This document shows positions 11,633-20,137 of a stretch of 64,000 nt of DNA, piece by piece (position 1 is the stretch's first letter; each line of letters starts with the position of its first letter). The notes under the pieces are model-generated. The model made no database searches. It saw only the letters and a list, made by a program, of their open reading frames with translations, and had not been told where the DNA came from. The stretch lies in contig NZ_CP072453.1 of the NCBI RefSeq assembly GCF_019343475.1, positions 4,340,001 through 4,404,000 on the forward strand, given 5' to 3'. The translations under genes were made by a program, and so were the position numbers. This DNA comes from Providencia sp. R33. Lineage in GTDB: Bacteria > Pseudomonadota > Gammaproteobacteria > Enterobacterales > Enterobacteriaceae.

Positions 11633-12619
11633 ATGTCTTCTCAACCAGTTTTGAGTATTGTTGTTGCAGTTTATAATGGTGAAAAATTTTTACCTCAGTT
11701 CTTTGATAGCCTATTAGCACAAAATTTAGAAAACTGGGAGCTCATTGTGGTTAATGATGGCTCTAAGGATAACAGCGATGGAATTATCAAAGAGTATGAA
11801 GATAAATTCAGCCATTTGAAAATATTGTCTCAAGAGAACCAAGGCGTATCAGTTGCGCGTAATACTGGAATGGTTGAAGCAACTGGCAAATATATTACAT
11901 TTCCTGATATTGATGATGAAATTAGCCCCAAAATGTATGGCAGGTTGTTAGAAATTGCATTGGCGGGTGACTTGGATGTTGCAACTTGTAATGGTACCTA
12001 CGTTTATACCAATGGAGATGCACCAAAAGCGATTTTCCCTCCAAATAAGGTGCCTTCTACAGGGGTAATTAGTGGCCCCGAATGGCTAGAGAAAGGGCTG
12101 AGCTCTCGTAAGTTTTTGCATGTAACTTGGCTGAATTTGTACCGTTTAGACATGTTACGCCAACATAACTTTTTCTTTGAGCCGAAGTTACACCATCAAG
12201 ATATTCCGTGGACAACGGAAGTTTTGTTGGTTGCGAAACGCGTGCAATTTATTAATGAGCAATATTATCGCTACCTGATCCATAACCAATCTGTTTCTCA
12301 TTCATTGAGTGGTGATGACCGCTCAGTACGTAAAATTAATACGTATTTAAAAATTATTGATATGTTATTAGCGATTTATCAACGTTACCCTGAGCAAGTC
12401 AAACAAGCACCTGCATGTCTTTGGCAGGTCGGTAAAGAGGGGCTAGGGGTGGTTCAAGCTTTACTGGCGATTAAATCCCCTGAAATTCGCAAAGAAATGG
12501 TGCAGCAATTTTTCGATAAAGGGTATTGGGAAATTGTGTGGAATCATGCGACAACAGTAAAATTAAAATGGCGCTTAATTAGACGCTATACAAAGTTAAA
12601 AGAAATCATTAAGTCTTAA
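11633..12619 (+). CDS. glycosyltransferase family 2 protein
   Basis: The 328-aa protein has an N-terminal GT-A domain: strand LSIVVAVYNGEKFL (7-20), VVNDGSKDNS with nucleotide-binding Asp42, ENQGVSVARNTG (68-79) and the metal-binding DIDDE (92-96). No transmembrane segment is obvious, so it probably works in the cytoplasm or at the inner membrane surface, transferring a sugar to a lipid-linked or polysaccharide acceptor. No other polysaccharide gene is adjacent, so the acceptor cannot be guessed. AGGG stands 7 bases before the ATG. Confidence 0.85.
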   Translation: MSSQPVLSIVVAVYNGEKFLPQFFDSLLAQNLENWELIVVNDGSKDNSDGIIKEYEDKFSHLKILSQENQGVSVARNTGMVEATGKYITFPDIDDEISPKMYGRLLEIALAGDLDVATCNGTYVYTNGDAPKAIFPPNKVPSTGVISGPEWLEKGLSSRKFLHVTWLNLYRLDMLRQHNFFFEPKLHHQDIPWTTEVLLVAKRVQFINEQYYRYLIHNQSVSHSLSGDDRSVRKINTYLKIIDMLLAIYQRYPEQVKQAPACLWQVGKEGLGVVQALLAIKSPEIRKEMVQQFFDKGYWEIVWNHATTVKLKWRLIRRYTKLKEIIKS

Positions 12620-12624
12620 CCATT

Positions 12625-12657
12625 TGAAAAGGTAGCTTATTTTTATGATAGGCTACC
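12625..12657 (-). terminator. terminator after the nucleoside hydrolase gene
   Basis: GGTAGC / GCTACC pair across a 15-base AT-rich loop. On the minus strand the stem is followed by TTTTCAAA, so it best serves the minus-strand gene, though the stem lies between two convergent genes. Confidence 0.5.
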
Positions 12658-12665
12658 CGTCACTT

Positions 12666-13610
12666 CTATTTATCTAATCGCTTTAAAGAATCAATAAACA
12701 TCGCCCATAATTTCGAGTTATCTAGCTTTGTAGCAACTTGAGTATGGCAGTCAGTGGTTGATTGAGGACGAAAATCAGTAACTGTCATTCCTGTTGTGAG
12801 TGCACCTTGTAATTCTATATCAATTGGCGCTTTAAGCGTTTCCATAATTGAAGGAGAGATCACATAAGCGACGGCACAGAGATCATGGACAGGTGCATGG
12901 TTAGTATAGCCATTACGTTGGCGGTAACCTGCGGTATAGTAATTTAGTGAGTCAACGACAAATTGGCTTATAGGGGTATTTAACGCTGCAATTTGCTCCA
13001 TGATTTGGTCATCTGGTCTAGCTTGATGTGTTAGGTCTAATCCAACCATAGTGAGCGGCCATTTTTCATTGAAAACAATATGAGCTGCTTCTGGGTCAAT
13101 AATAATATTGAATTCTGCAACGGCTGAACGATTGCCCGTATGATAGCCACCTCCCATCAAAACAACTTCTTTAACGAGTTCTACAATTTCAGGCGCTTTT
13201 CTGACGGCTAAAGCAATATTTGTTAATCCGCCAATAGGTACGAGGGTAATTGTTTTAGGGGGATGAGATTTGAGTGTGTCAATTATCAAGTCGACCGCAT
13301 GGCGACTATCAATAGCGATAGTTGGTTCTGGAAGGTTTGTCCCATCAAGCCCAGTGCTTCCGTGAACTTCAGGGGCTGTTTGTATTGTTCGTACAAGTGG
13401 ACGAGCGCAACCCGCTGCGATAGGGATATGAGTTGCGCCAGCGAATTCCATAATGGCACGTGTATTGTGAGTTACCTTACTTAAGGTCTGGTTGCCCACG
13501 ACGGTGGTCACAGCAAGTAAATCTATATTTGGATTACCTAATGCTAAAAAAATGGCCATAGCATCATCATGGCCAGGGTCACAATCTAAAATAATTTTAC
13601 ATTTAGGCAT
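12666..13610 (-). CDS. ribonucleoside hydrolase (RihA/RihB type)
   Basis: The 314-aa enzyme of the inosine-uridine nucleoside hydrolase family cleaves N-glycosidic bonds of nucleosides to ribose and base. The calcium-binding motif DCDPGHDD (9-16) is intact. Further family features are VPIGGLTNIA (about 145-154), VLMGGGYHTGNRSAVAEFNI (about 171-190) and APVHDLCAVAY with the conserved Asp near 242. Length and motifs fit the pyrimidine-preferring RihA/RihB group, but substrate preference cannot be read from sequence. AGGAGG precedes the start. It may supply nucleoside salvage together with the transporter and deo genes further along. Confidence 0.88.
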   Translation of the reverse strand: MPKCKIILDCDPGHDDAMAIFLALGNPNIDLLAVTTVVGNQTLSKVTHNTRAIMEFAGATHIPIAAGCARPLVRTIQTAPEVHGSTGLDGTNLPEPTIAIDSRHAVDLIIDTLKSHPPKTITLVPIGGLTNIALAVRKAPEIVELVKEVVLMGGGYHTGNRSAVAEFNIIIDPEAAHIVFNEKWPLTMVGLDLTHQARPDDQIMEQIAALNTPISQFVVDSLNYYTAGYRQRNGYTNHAPVHDLCAVAYVISPSIMETLKAPIDIELQGALTTGMTVTDFRPQSTTDCHTQVATKLDNSKLWAMFIDSLKRLDK

Positions 13611-13872
13611 TACTCCTCCTTACGTTGTGTTATTTACTTTTGATTAACATAATATATGGATTCAATTATTTTTTTGTGATTTAAGTATTGTTTTCATGAA
13701 TGTTAATGTAATGAAATTATTTATTAGAGTTACTAATGGTCGTGATGTAATTAACATATTAATAACAGTCATGTTGTGTTTATAGAGATAATATGTTTTT
13801 TATATCCTTTTGGGCTGATGCATTTGTGAGTCAAATTTAATTCATTAATAAATTAATAAACTTGGGGGCGAA

Positions 13873-14619
13873 ATGGATAATTATCTTACAAAATTACCGT
13901 ATGTGATTGATTCTGTTGCAACTAATCAGTTTTACCCTAATTTATTATCATGGTTGTCGTCTTTCATTGCATTTGATAATGCGATTGTTTATTCCTTTGA
14001 GAAAGGAACTCCTCCTCGCTTTTTGTCCAAAGTTGAACGGCGTAACAGTGATAGTGTGAACCGAATCTATCAACGAGGCGCTTATTTAATGGATCCGTTT
14101 TACCAAGAGATCCAAAAAGGGGGGACATCTAAAGTTCTTACATTGAAAGAATTAGCGCCTAAAGGTTTTTATCATACGGATTATTATCTTAATTTTTATC
14201 GTAAAACAGGCTGGTGTGATGAAGCAGGGTTACTGTTGGAAATTTCTGCGGATAGGCAGTTGGGCATCTTTTTTGGTAATGAAGACCGGCCATTTTTCTC
14301 TGAAAAATATACACAAGCACCATTAAAAGAAGCGTTTGAAATTATTTGTAGTATGGCTCGATTACATAAAGAGGTCTCCCCTAATGCCGTATCAAGTCAT
14401 TATCAAAATACAGATAGACAGACACGTTTCGGCCTAACGCCAAGGGAGTGTGAGGTGGTGGAGTTGATTCTTGAAGGGAAGGGTTCTCCTCAAATTGCAG
14501 AGTCACTTTTCATTAGTCTTGGTACTGTCAAAAATCACCGTAAAAACATCTATCAAAAATTGAATATTAACTCACAAGCTGAATTGTTTAATTTATTAAT
14601 GAATCGAATAACTCAGTGA
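13873..14619 (+). CDS. LuxR-type transcriptional regulator (first of two around the amine island)
   Basis: The 248-aa protein has an N-terminal sensory-type region and a C-terminal LuxR helix-turn-helix, FGLTPRECEVVELILEGKGS through SLGTVKNHRKNIYQKLNI (about 188-240). The N-terminal part contains a DPFY motif that recalls the DPLHP of the second regulator at 19073-19738, so the two may be paralogues. It lacks a receiver domain and clear AHL-binding residues. It stands immediately upstream of and parallel to the oxidase-cupin-ALDH genes and probably controls them. A half-site shared with the second regulator lies near 13747-13766. Confidence 0.8.
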   Translation: MDNYLTKLPYVIDSVATNQFYPNLLSWLSSFIAFDNAIVYSFEKGTPPRFLSKVERRNSDSVNRIYQRGAYLMDPFYQEIQKGGTSKVLTLKELAPKGFYHTDYYLNFYRKTGWCDEAGLLLEISADRQLGIFFGNEDRPFFSEKYTQAPLKEAFEIICSMARLHKEVSPNAVSSHYQNTDRQTRFGLTPRECEVVELILEGKGSPQIAESLFISLGTVKNHRKNIYQKLNINSQAELFNLLMNRITQ

Positions 14620-14953
14620 TTGTACTCGGTGAGTGTAAGTGCAGTTAGAACAATAAATATCCGTAATTATACGTTATTAATCATTTGATTACGGATGCTT
14701 TCATTTCTTTTCTATACTCCATTAAATTTTGTTAAAAAAACACACTAAATATTGTTAATATCGAAATGTTTTCTTAATCCATTGAATATAAAGAATAAAT
14801 AATATTTTTTTAATATTTTATTTTTATTTAAATATTCTACTTGGCTCACAATTGTTAACTTAATGTTTCGAATGTCCCTAAAGGGCTATGTAATTGTTAA
14901 TGTAAGGTTAAGATAATCGAGGGTATTGCAAGATACTAAACAGGGTATCCATT
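14620..14953. other. AT-rich intergenic region before the oxidase gene
   Basis: This 334-base gap has no gene and presumably carries the promoter of the oxidase-cupin-ALDH operon. It is strongly AT-rich in the middle (about 14720-14840). I see no confident operator or terminator in it. Confidence 0.5.
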
Positions 14954-16258
14954 ATGAATAACCAAGTAGAATCATTAACTTATTACTCAGCGACTAAAAA
15001 ATACGATTTACGCTTTCCAACATTGAAAGAAGACCTTGATGTGGATGTTGTGATCATCGGGGGGGGATTTTCAGGTATCCATACTGCGCTTGAATTGTGC
15101 GAGAAAGGTATTACTAATATCGCTATTTTGGAAGGGCGTTACCTCGGTTACGGTGGTTCTGGTCGCAACGGTGGTCAAGTGATGGCAGGAATTGGCCATG
15201 ATATCGATGCAATCAAAAAATATGTGGGTCCAGACGGGTTAGAAACCATCTTTAAGCTCAGCAATATGGGCGCTGGAATTATGCGTGAGCGTATTGCTAA
15301 ATATGATATTGATGCGGATTTTTGCCGTGGATATGCCTATTTAGGGAGTAACGCTCGCCAAGAAAAAACACTACGTAGTTGGCTGAAAGATTTCAAATCC
15401 GTTGATCCAGACGAGGAAATTGAATTTTACAGCGGCTCTGAGCTAAAACAAATTATCGGTTCAGATGCTTATACCTGTGGTATCAAGCATATGGGCGGTG
15501 GGCATGTTCACTCGTTGAACCTGTTATTGGGTGAGGCGAAAGCGGTTAGCGAAATTTATGGCGCTAAGATTTTTGAAAATAGCCAAGTTTTGAATGTTGA
15601 GTATGGTAATACCATCAAAGTTAGAACAGCGATGGGAACCGTTAAAGCCCAGAAAATGCTGTGGGCATGTGACTCATTCTTAAATGGACTTGAGCCGACG
15701 ATTTACCCAAAAACTATTAACACCTATGCCTATCAGTTGATGACGGAAGAGCTATCTGACGAGTTAATTGAGCAAATCAGCCCAATCCGTGGCGCGTATA
15801 GTGATATTCGCCCTGTGATTGATTATTACCGCGTAACCAACGAAAACCGTTTGTTATTCGGTAGCTCAACACATTTTCTTGAGTACATTCCGTCTGATTT
15901 AAAAGCGTGGAACCGTAACTTAATGTTGAAAGTTTTCCCTTACCTAAAAGATGTCAAAATCGAATTAGCATGGGGTGGACCGATGGCCTGTAGTGCGAAT
16001 CTTTTCCCACAAATAGGTTCGTTGCCTCAACATAAGAATGTGTTTTATGCGCAGGGTTACTCAGGTTTTGGTGTGACGCCAAGCCAAATTGTGTGCAAGG
16101 TACTGGCTGAAGGAATGGTGGAAGGTTCTCATCGTTATGACTTAATGAGTTCGATTCCTCACGCCAATATTATTGGTAAAGACAGCATGCGCAATGTGAT
16201 TGTTTCACTTGCAAAAATCATGCACCAAACATCGGGTTACTGGCAAGGTCGCCGATAA
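14954..16258 (+). CDS. FAD-dependent amine oxidoreductase (PuuB/DAO family)
   Basis: The 434-aa flavoprotein has an N-terminal Rossmann FAD site, DVVIIGGGFSGIHTALEL (about 30-47), the family motif GGSGRNGGQVMAGIG (about 67-81) and the C-terminal QGYSGFGVTPSQ (about 367-378) typical of gamma-glutamylputrescine oxidase relatives. It should oxidise a primary or secondary amine to an aldehyde or imine with production of H2O2. It is first in a three-gene operon with a cupin (48 bases on) and an aldehyde dehydrogenase, an order that fits oxidation of an amine to a carboxylic acid. No puuA glutamylating enzyme or transaminase accompanies it, so the substrate is not necessarily putrescine. AGGG precedes the ATG by 8 bases. 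Confidence 0.82.
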   Translation: MNNQVESLTYYSATKKYDLRFPTLKEDLDVDVVIIGGGFSGIHTALELCEKGITNIAILEGRYLGYGGSGRNGGQVMAGIGHDIDAIKKYVGPDGLETIFKLSNMGAGIMRERIAKYDIDADFCRGYAYLGSNARQEKTLRSWLKDFKSVDPDEEIEFYSGSELKQIIGSDAYTCGIKHMGGGHVHSLNLLLGEAKAVSEIYGAKIFENSQVLNVEYGNTIKVRTAMGTVKAQKMLWACDSFLNGLEPTIYPKTINTYAYQLMTEELSDELIEQISPIRGAYSDIRPVIDYYRVTNENRLLFGSSTHFLEYIPSDLKAWNRNLMLKVFPYLKDVKIELAWGGPMACSANLFPQIGSLPQHKNVFYAQGYSGFGVTPSQIVCKVLAEGMVEGSHRYDLMSSIPHANIIGKDSMRNVIVSLAKIMHQTSGYWQGRR

Positions 16259-16306
16259 TTCACATCAGTTTAATTATTTTATTGAAATCGATTAAAGGTA
16301 AACATC

Positions 16307-16675
16307 ATGATTAGTCCATTACTGCTGAATAAACCACTTCCAGAACTGCTGAACATTGGTAGCGTAACAAACTTAGGCTCAGTGGTTGTCGAAGGCGACC
16401 CACAAGCAAGCGTGGCAATGGTTCACGGTGAGCCAACAGATAACCTAACTTGCGGTATTTTCGCGTGTACAACAGGCAAGTTCAAAATGGTTTATCCGTT
16501 TGATGAAATGGCAACAGTGCATGAAGGCTCGGTTAAATTAACCGATGTCAAAACGGGTGTGACCGTTGAGTACCATAAAGGTGACACATGGTTTGCAGCG
16601 AAAGGTACTGAAGTTTTATGGGAAATTGCTACCCCACGTTTCGTTAAGCACTACCTAGCCTGTGTAAATGCTTAA
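16307..16675 (+). CDS. small cupin-domain protein
   Basis: The 122-aa protein is a single cupin barrel of the DUF861/EutQ-like type, with VYPFDEMATVHEGSVKLTD (about 65-83) and YHKGDTWFAAKGTEVLWEI (about 90-108). The usual histidine cluster is incomplete, so metal binding is doubtful. Its position between an amine oxidase and an aldehyde dehydrogenase is a recurrent arrangement in proteobacterial amine catabolism. Its role there is unknown to me; stabilising or sequestering an intermediate is only a guess. Confidence 0.75.
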   Translation: MISPLLLNKPLPELLNIGSVTNLGSVVVEGDPQASVAMVHGEPTDNLTCGIFACTTGKFKMVYPFDEMATVHEGSVKLTDVKTGVTVEYHKGDTWFAAKGTEVLWEIATPRFVKHYLACVNA

Positions 16676-16703
16676 TTAATTTCTATTTAGTGGAGTGATT
16701 GCG

Positions 16704-18197
16704 ATGAGTGAGTTAACCCTATTACCAGAAGTCAGCGAATTTCTGAAACGTCAACATGGGCATTTTATCAATGGGTTGCCGGTTTCTGGCAAAGGCGATA
16801 CTTTTTTTAATGTCGTCAATCCAGCCACTGAACAGATTATCGCTAAAGTCAAAGAAGGGACGTTAGCGGAAGTGGATGCTGCAATGAACGCGGCATATGC
16901 AGCATTCAAAGGCGTTTGGGCAAATACTACGCCGATGGAACGTGGTAACTGCCTAAACCGCCTTGCGGATTTACTTGAGAAGCACCTTGAAGAGCTCGCA
17001 CAGCTCGAAACCTTATGTTCAGGGAAAACGATCCAGCTTTCACGTTTCCTTGAAGTAGGTTCAGCGGCGCAGTTTTTACGCTACTTCGCTGGCTGGGCGA
17101 CAAAAATTAGCGGCGAAACGTTAAATGTGTCACTGCCATCATTTAATGGTGAAAAGTATTCTGCGTTTACGCAGCGTGAGCCTGTTGGGGTAGTTGCAGG
17201 GATCATTCCATGGAATTTTTCCATCATGATTTCCATATGGAAATTGGCGGCTGCATTAACGTGTGGTTGTACGATTGTATTGAAACCAAGCGAATTTACG
17301 CCACTGACCATGTTACGCGTGGTGGAATTAGCGAAAGAAGCAGGTATTCCTGACGGTGTGATTAATATCGTCAACGGTGGTGGTCATGAAGTTGGACCTG
17401 CACTTATTCAACACCCATTATGTTCTAAAGTAACCTTCACGGGATCTGTACCTACTGGGTTGGCGGTAGGGCGCACAGCGATGGAAGGGAAATTAACCCG
17501 TGTGACTTTAGAGCTGGGGGGTAAAAACGGTGCGGCATTCTTGGCAGATTTACCGGTCGAGAAAATCGTTAATGGGATTATCGAAGCAGGTTACCTAAAC
17601 CAAGGGCAAATCTGTGCGGCGGCAGAGCGTTTTTACATCCCATCCAAATTAATGGATGAGGTATTGGCTGAGCTTAAAACCCGTTTATCTGCGATAAAAA
17701 TTGGTTCTCCATTAGACGAAACAACGGAAATGGGGCCGCTTGCCAACAAAGCCCACTATGAAAAAATTCTCAGCTTGTTTGAGAAAGCTCGCCAAGATGG
17801 TAGCGAAATTATTTATGGTGGTCAGCCTATTGCAGGAGCTGGGTATTTTGTTCCACCCACTATCATTCGAGCGAATAGCCCAGAAGACGTGTTGATGAAA
17901 GAGGAAACCTTTGGCCCTGTCGGTACCTTCTTAAGTTACGATGATGAAGAACAACTTATTGAGATGATGAATAGCACACCATTCGGTTTAGCGGCTAGCG
18001 TGTGGACAAACGACCTCAGTAAGGCGATGCGGATGATCTCACGCATTGAGGCGGGGACGGTTTGGGTGAATATGCATACCTTCCTTGACCCTGCGGTACC
18101 ATTTGGTGGCATTAAATCTTCAGGTATTGGCCGCGAGTTTGGCAGTGCCTTTATTGAGTATTACACCGAATTAAAATCTGTCATGGTGCGTTATTAG
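16704..18197 (+). CDS. NAD(P)-dependent aldehyde dehydrogenase (PuuC-like)
   Basis: The 497-aa enzyme oxidises an aldehyde to the acid. Family features are IIPWNFSI (about 167-174), FTGSVPTG (NAD site), catalytic Glu in LELGGKNGA (about 268-276) and catalytic Cys in NQGQICAAAERFY (about 295-307). The NQGQICA signature places it with PuuC/KauB-type aminoaldehyde dehydrogenases. The ATG at 16704 has GGAG 8 bases upstream and is preferred over the upstream GTG at 16695. It is last in the oxidase-cupin-ALDH operon and is followed by a terminator. Its likely substrate is the aldehyde produced by the upstream FAD oxidase. Confidence 0.88.
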   Translation: MSELTLLPEVSEFLKRQHGHFINGLPVSGKGDTFFNVVNPATEQIIAKVKEGTLAEVDAAMNAAYAAFKGVWANTTPMERGNCLNRLADLLEKHLEELAQLETLCSGKTIQLSRFLEVGSAAQFLRYFAGWATKISGETLNVSLPSFNGEKYSAFTQREPVGVVAGIIPWNFSIMISIWKLAAALTCGCTIVLKPSEFTPLTMLRVVELAKEAGIPDGVINIVNGGGHEVGPALIQHPLCSKVTFTGSVPTGLAVGRTAMEGKLTRVTLELGGKNGAAFLADLPVEKIVNGIIEAGYLNQGQICAAAERFYIPSKLMDEVLAELKTRLSAIKIGSPLDETTEMGPLANKAHYEKILSLFEKARQDGSEIIYGGQPIAGAGYFVPPTIIRANSPEDVLMKEETFGPVGTFLSYDDEEQLIEMMNSTPFGLAASVWTNDLSKAMRMISRIEAGTVWVNMHTFLDPAVPFGGIKSSGIGREFGSAFIEYYTELKSVMVRY

Positions 18198-18225
18198 TGG
18201 TTAATTTTGAGTATTGATCAACTGC

Positions 18226-18252
18226 TTCCCGGCCATCGTGCCGGGTTTTTTT
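18226..18252 (+). terminator. terminator after the oxidase-cupin-ALDH operon
   Basis: A CCCGGC / GCCGGG stem with a six-base loop is followed by seven T. It separates the three-gene operon from the SDR gene. Confidence 0.88.
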
Positions 18253-18324
18253 ATGCTTTAATTCGTCTTGATATGAAAATTATGGCTATGATAGCAATCT
18301 ATTATCGTTGAGATAGGTCATGGT

Positions 18325-19068
18325 ATGAAAACAGTATTGATCACCGGTGGGAGCCGAGGTATTGGTCGTGCAACTGCAATACAGCTTGCACGGCTTGGTA
18401 TGCGAGTAATCATTAACTATAAAAGTGATCATCAGGCGGCAAAAGAGGTGATCGCGCAGATTCAGGCGTTTGGTGGCCTTGCGTATGCATTAGCGTGTGA
18501 CATCAGTAGTGAAAATGAGGTTGTTAAGTTGTTCGAGACCATTAAGCAGCAACATGGTGACTTGCACTACTTAGTCAATAATGCGGGTATTTTATTTCAG
18601 CAATGCAAAACAGAGGCATTAACGGCGCAGCGAATTAATACGGTTTTGGCCACAAATGTCACTGGGTTATTGATTTGCTGTCGCGAGTTTATCCAACTCG
18701 CTCGCCATTTTAACCACTTTGATAAAAAAGCGATTGTGAATGTTTCATCAGCCGCAGCACGTTTAGGTGCGCCTGGAGAGTACATCGATTATGCCGCATC
18801 AAAAGGCGCGGTAGATTCCATTACAAAGGGGCTATCATTAGAATTAGCAGAGTTAGGGATACGGGTAAACGGCGTCCGCCCCGGCTATATTTATACACAA
18901 ATGCACCAAGATGGCGGTGAGGCTGGGCGGGTTGATCGGGTTGCTGGGCAGTTGCCACTGAAAAGAGGCGGCGAGCCTGAAGAGATTGCTGAAATCATTT
19001 CATGGTTGCTGAGTGAGGCCTCATCCTATGTGACGGGCTCGATTATTGATGCGGCGGGTGGCCGCTAG
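18325..19068 (+). CDS. short-chain dehydrogenase/reductase (YgfF-like)
   Basis: The 247-aa classical SDR has the cofactor motif TGGSRGIG (7-14), NNAG (about 88-91), active-site Ser in VNVSSAA and the YAASK catalytic pair (about 155-159). It resembles E. coli YgfF along its whole length, including the conserved GGEAGRVDRV segment. The E. coli homologue has no established physiological substrate, so only NAD(P)-dependent oxidoreductase activity can be claimed. It ends 4 bases from the convergent LuxR-type gene. Whether it belongs to the amine pathway is uncertain, since a terminator isolates it from the ALDH gene. Confidence 0.85.
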   Translation: MKTVLITGGSRGIGRATAIQLARLGMRVIINYKSDHQAAKEVIAQIQAFGGLAYALACDISSENEVVKLFETIKQQHGDLHYLVNNAGILFQQCKTEALTAQRINTVLATNVTGLLICCREFIQLARHFNHFDKKAIVNVSSAAARLGAPGEYIDYAASKGAVDSITKGLSLELAELGIRVNGVRPGYIYTQMHQDGGEAGRVDRVAGQLPLKRGGEPEEIAEIISWLLSEASSYVTGSIIDAAGGR

Positions 19069-19072
19069 TTAA

Positions 19073-19738
19073 TTAAAACTTTTCCTGACGAATAATAAAA
19101 CCTGATGATACAAGCTCAGTTCGGTTAGTGACATTGGCTTTGGTGAATACATTACGCAGATGAGTTTTTACTGTGGATAATGACACACCCAATAACAATG
19201 CTATGCGCTTGTTGCTCGCGCCTTCACGCACTAAATGTATGATTTCTTGTTCTTTGGGTGTGTAGGACACCAACGAATCAGGCAGGATATCAAACGTCAT
19301 TAACTCGGCGACAGGCAAAATGGCATTTAACCGCATAATTTCGTGTTGAGAAAATGGGCTATCTCGTAACACCGAAATCCCCGCAATAATTTTATTTTTC
19401 CGGCGAATAAAAACCTCTGCCATATCGGTTAGGTTATTTGGCTGCATAAAATCATGAAAAAAAGCCTGATTTTGCTGGCGGACCTCAGGATCCATTCTCA
19501 CCAATCGTAGGTCGTCCCCACGAAATTTATTAGGGTGGAGCGGATCTATCTGGTGAAAATAAGCCAGATAATCGCGATGCATTTGAGCAGAGATCCCATA
19601 TAACACATAGTTGTCAGGCTGCCAGTGGTCATTGACAAGGTAATATACTGACGCAGAAATCGGAATAATGTGCGCGATAGTATTTAGGCAGCAATCAATT
19701 AATGTCTGCTGGTGGTCGCTAAATTGAGGTGAGCTCAT
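19073..19738 (-). CDS. LuxR-type transcriptional regulator (second of two)
   Basis: The 221-aa protein has a sensory-type N-terminus and a C-terminal LuxR helix-turn-helix, YTPKEQEIIHLVREGASNKR through SLSTVKTHLRNVFTKANV (about 155-205). I chose the ATG at 19738 because GGGAGGT stands 6 bases upstream; a longer frame to 19795 lacks such a site and would run into the inverted repeat at 19785-19815. It is divergent from the APC permease gene and is the natural candidate for controlling it. Its ligand is unknown. Confidence 0.82.
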   Translation of the reverse strand: MSSPQFSDHQQTLIDCCLNTIAHIIPISASVYYLVNDHWQPDNYVLYGISAQMHRDYLAYFHQIDPLHPNKFRGDDLRLVRMDPEVRQQNQAFFHDFMQPNNLTDMAEVFIRRKNKIIAGISVLRDSPFSQHEIMRLNAILPVAELMTFDILPDSLVSYTPKEQEIIHLVREGASNKRIALLLGVSLSTVKTHLRNVFTKANVTNRTELVSSGFIIRQEKF

Positions 19739-19784
19739 TTGATTACCTCCCATAGTGAGTCTGGTAATTATCATGCACTTTATT

Positions 19785-19815
19785 GTTATTAACATAAAAT
19801 AAACATGTTAATAAC
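19785..19815. promoter_or_regulatory. perfect 11-bp inverted repeat between luxR-type gene and permease
   Basis: GTTATTAACAT and ATGTTAATAAC form a perfect dyad separated by 9 bases, 47 bases upstream of the regulator's start codon. Close copies of both half-sites, each with one mismatch, overlap at 13747-13766 upstream of the other LuxR-type gene. This is a good candidate operator for one or both regulators. The remaining intergenic sequence to 20137 contains one more dyad (20020-20037). Confidence 0.55.
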
Positions 19816-20019
19816 GTGAGGTCGATAACAGTATTTGAAACTGATAAAAAGTGGCTTGACCTTGGTTTGTTGGGATTTGGTATCTTTTGCCAATTAATTA
19901 TTAATATATTAATGACTGAAATGTTCGTTATGCATTGATATTCAAGTGTATATTTTTATTTCTGTCGGTTTTTTTGGTACTTTTCGGATAGTTACAAGAA
20001 TTCCCCCCTCTCTCTGGGT

Positions 20020-20037
20020 ATCGTTCTTTAGAACGAT
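20020..20037. promoter_or_regulatory. 8-2-8 dyad upstream of the APC permease
   Basis: ATCGTTCT-TT-AGAACGAT is a perfect inverted repeat 100 bases before the permease start. No T-run follows, so an operator or leader hairpin is more likely than a terminator. Confidence 0.45.
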
Positions 20038-20137
20038 GGTGGCGGGTTTGTGCTTCTTTCTATAGTGGCAATGTAGTCACGCTATTTTTACAAAAAATTC
20101 ACATCTTTGACTGCGTTGTGAGCAAGAGGGAAACAAA

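Noticed and set aside
14840..14860. Sigma-54 promoter TGGCTC-N4-TTGT before the amine oxidase
   Set aside because: The -24/-12 spacing is one base short and the -12 element lacks GC, so the match is not acceptable.
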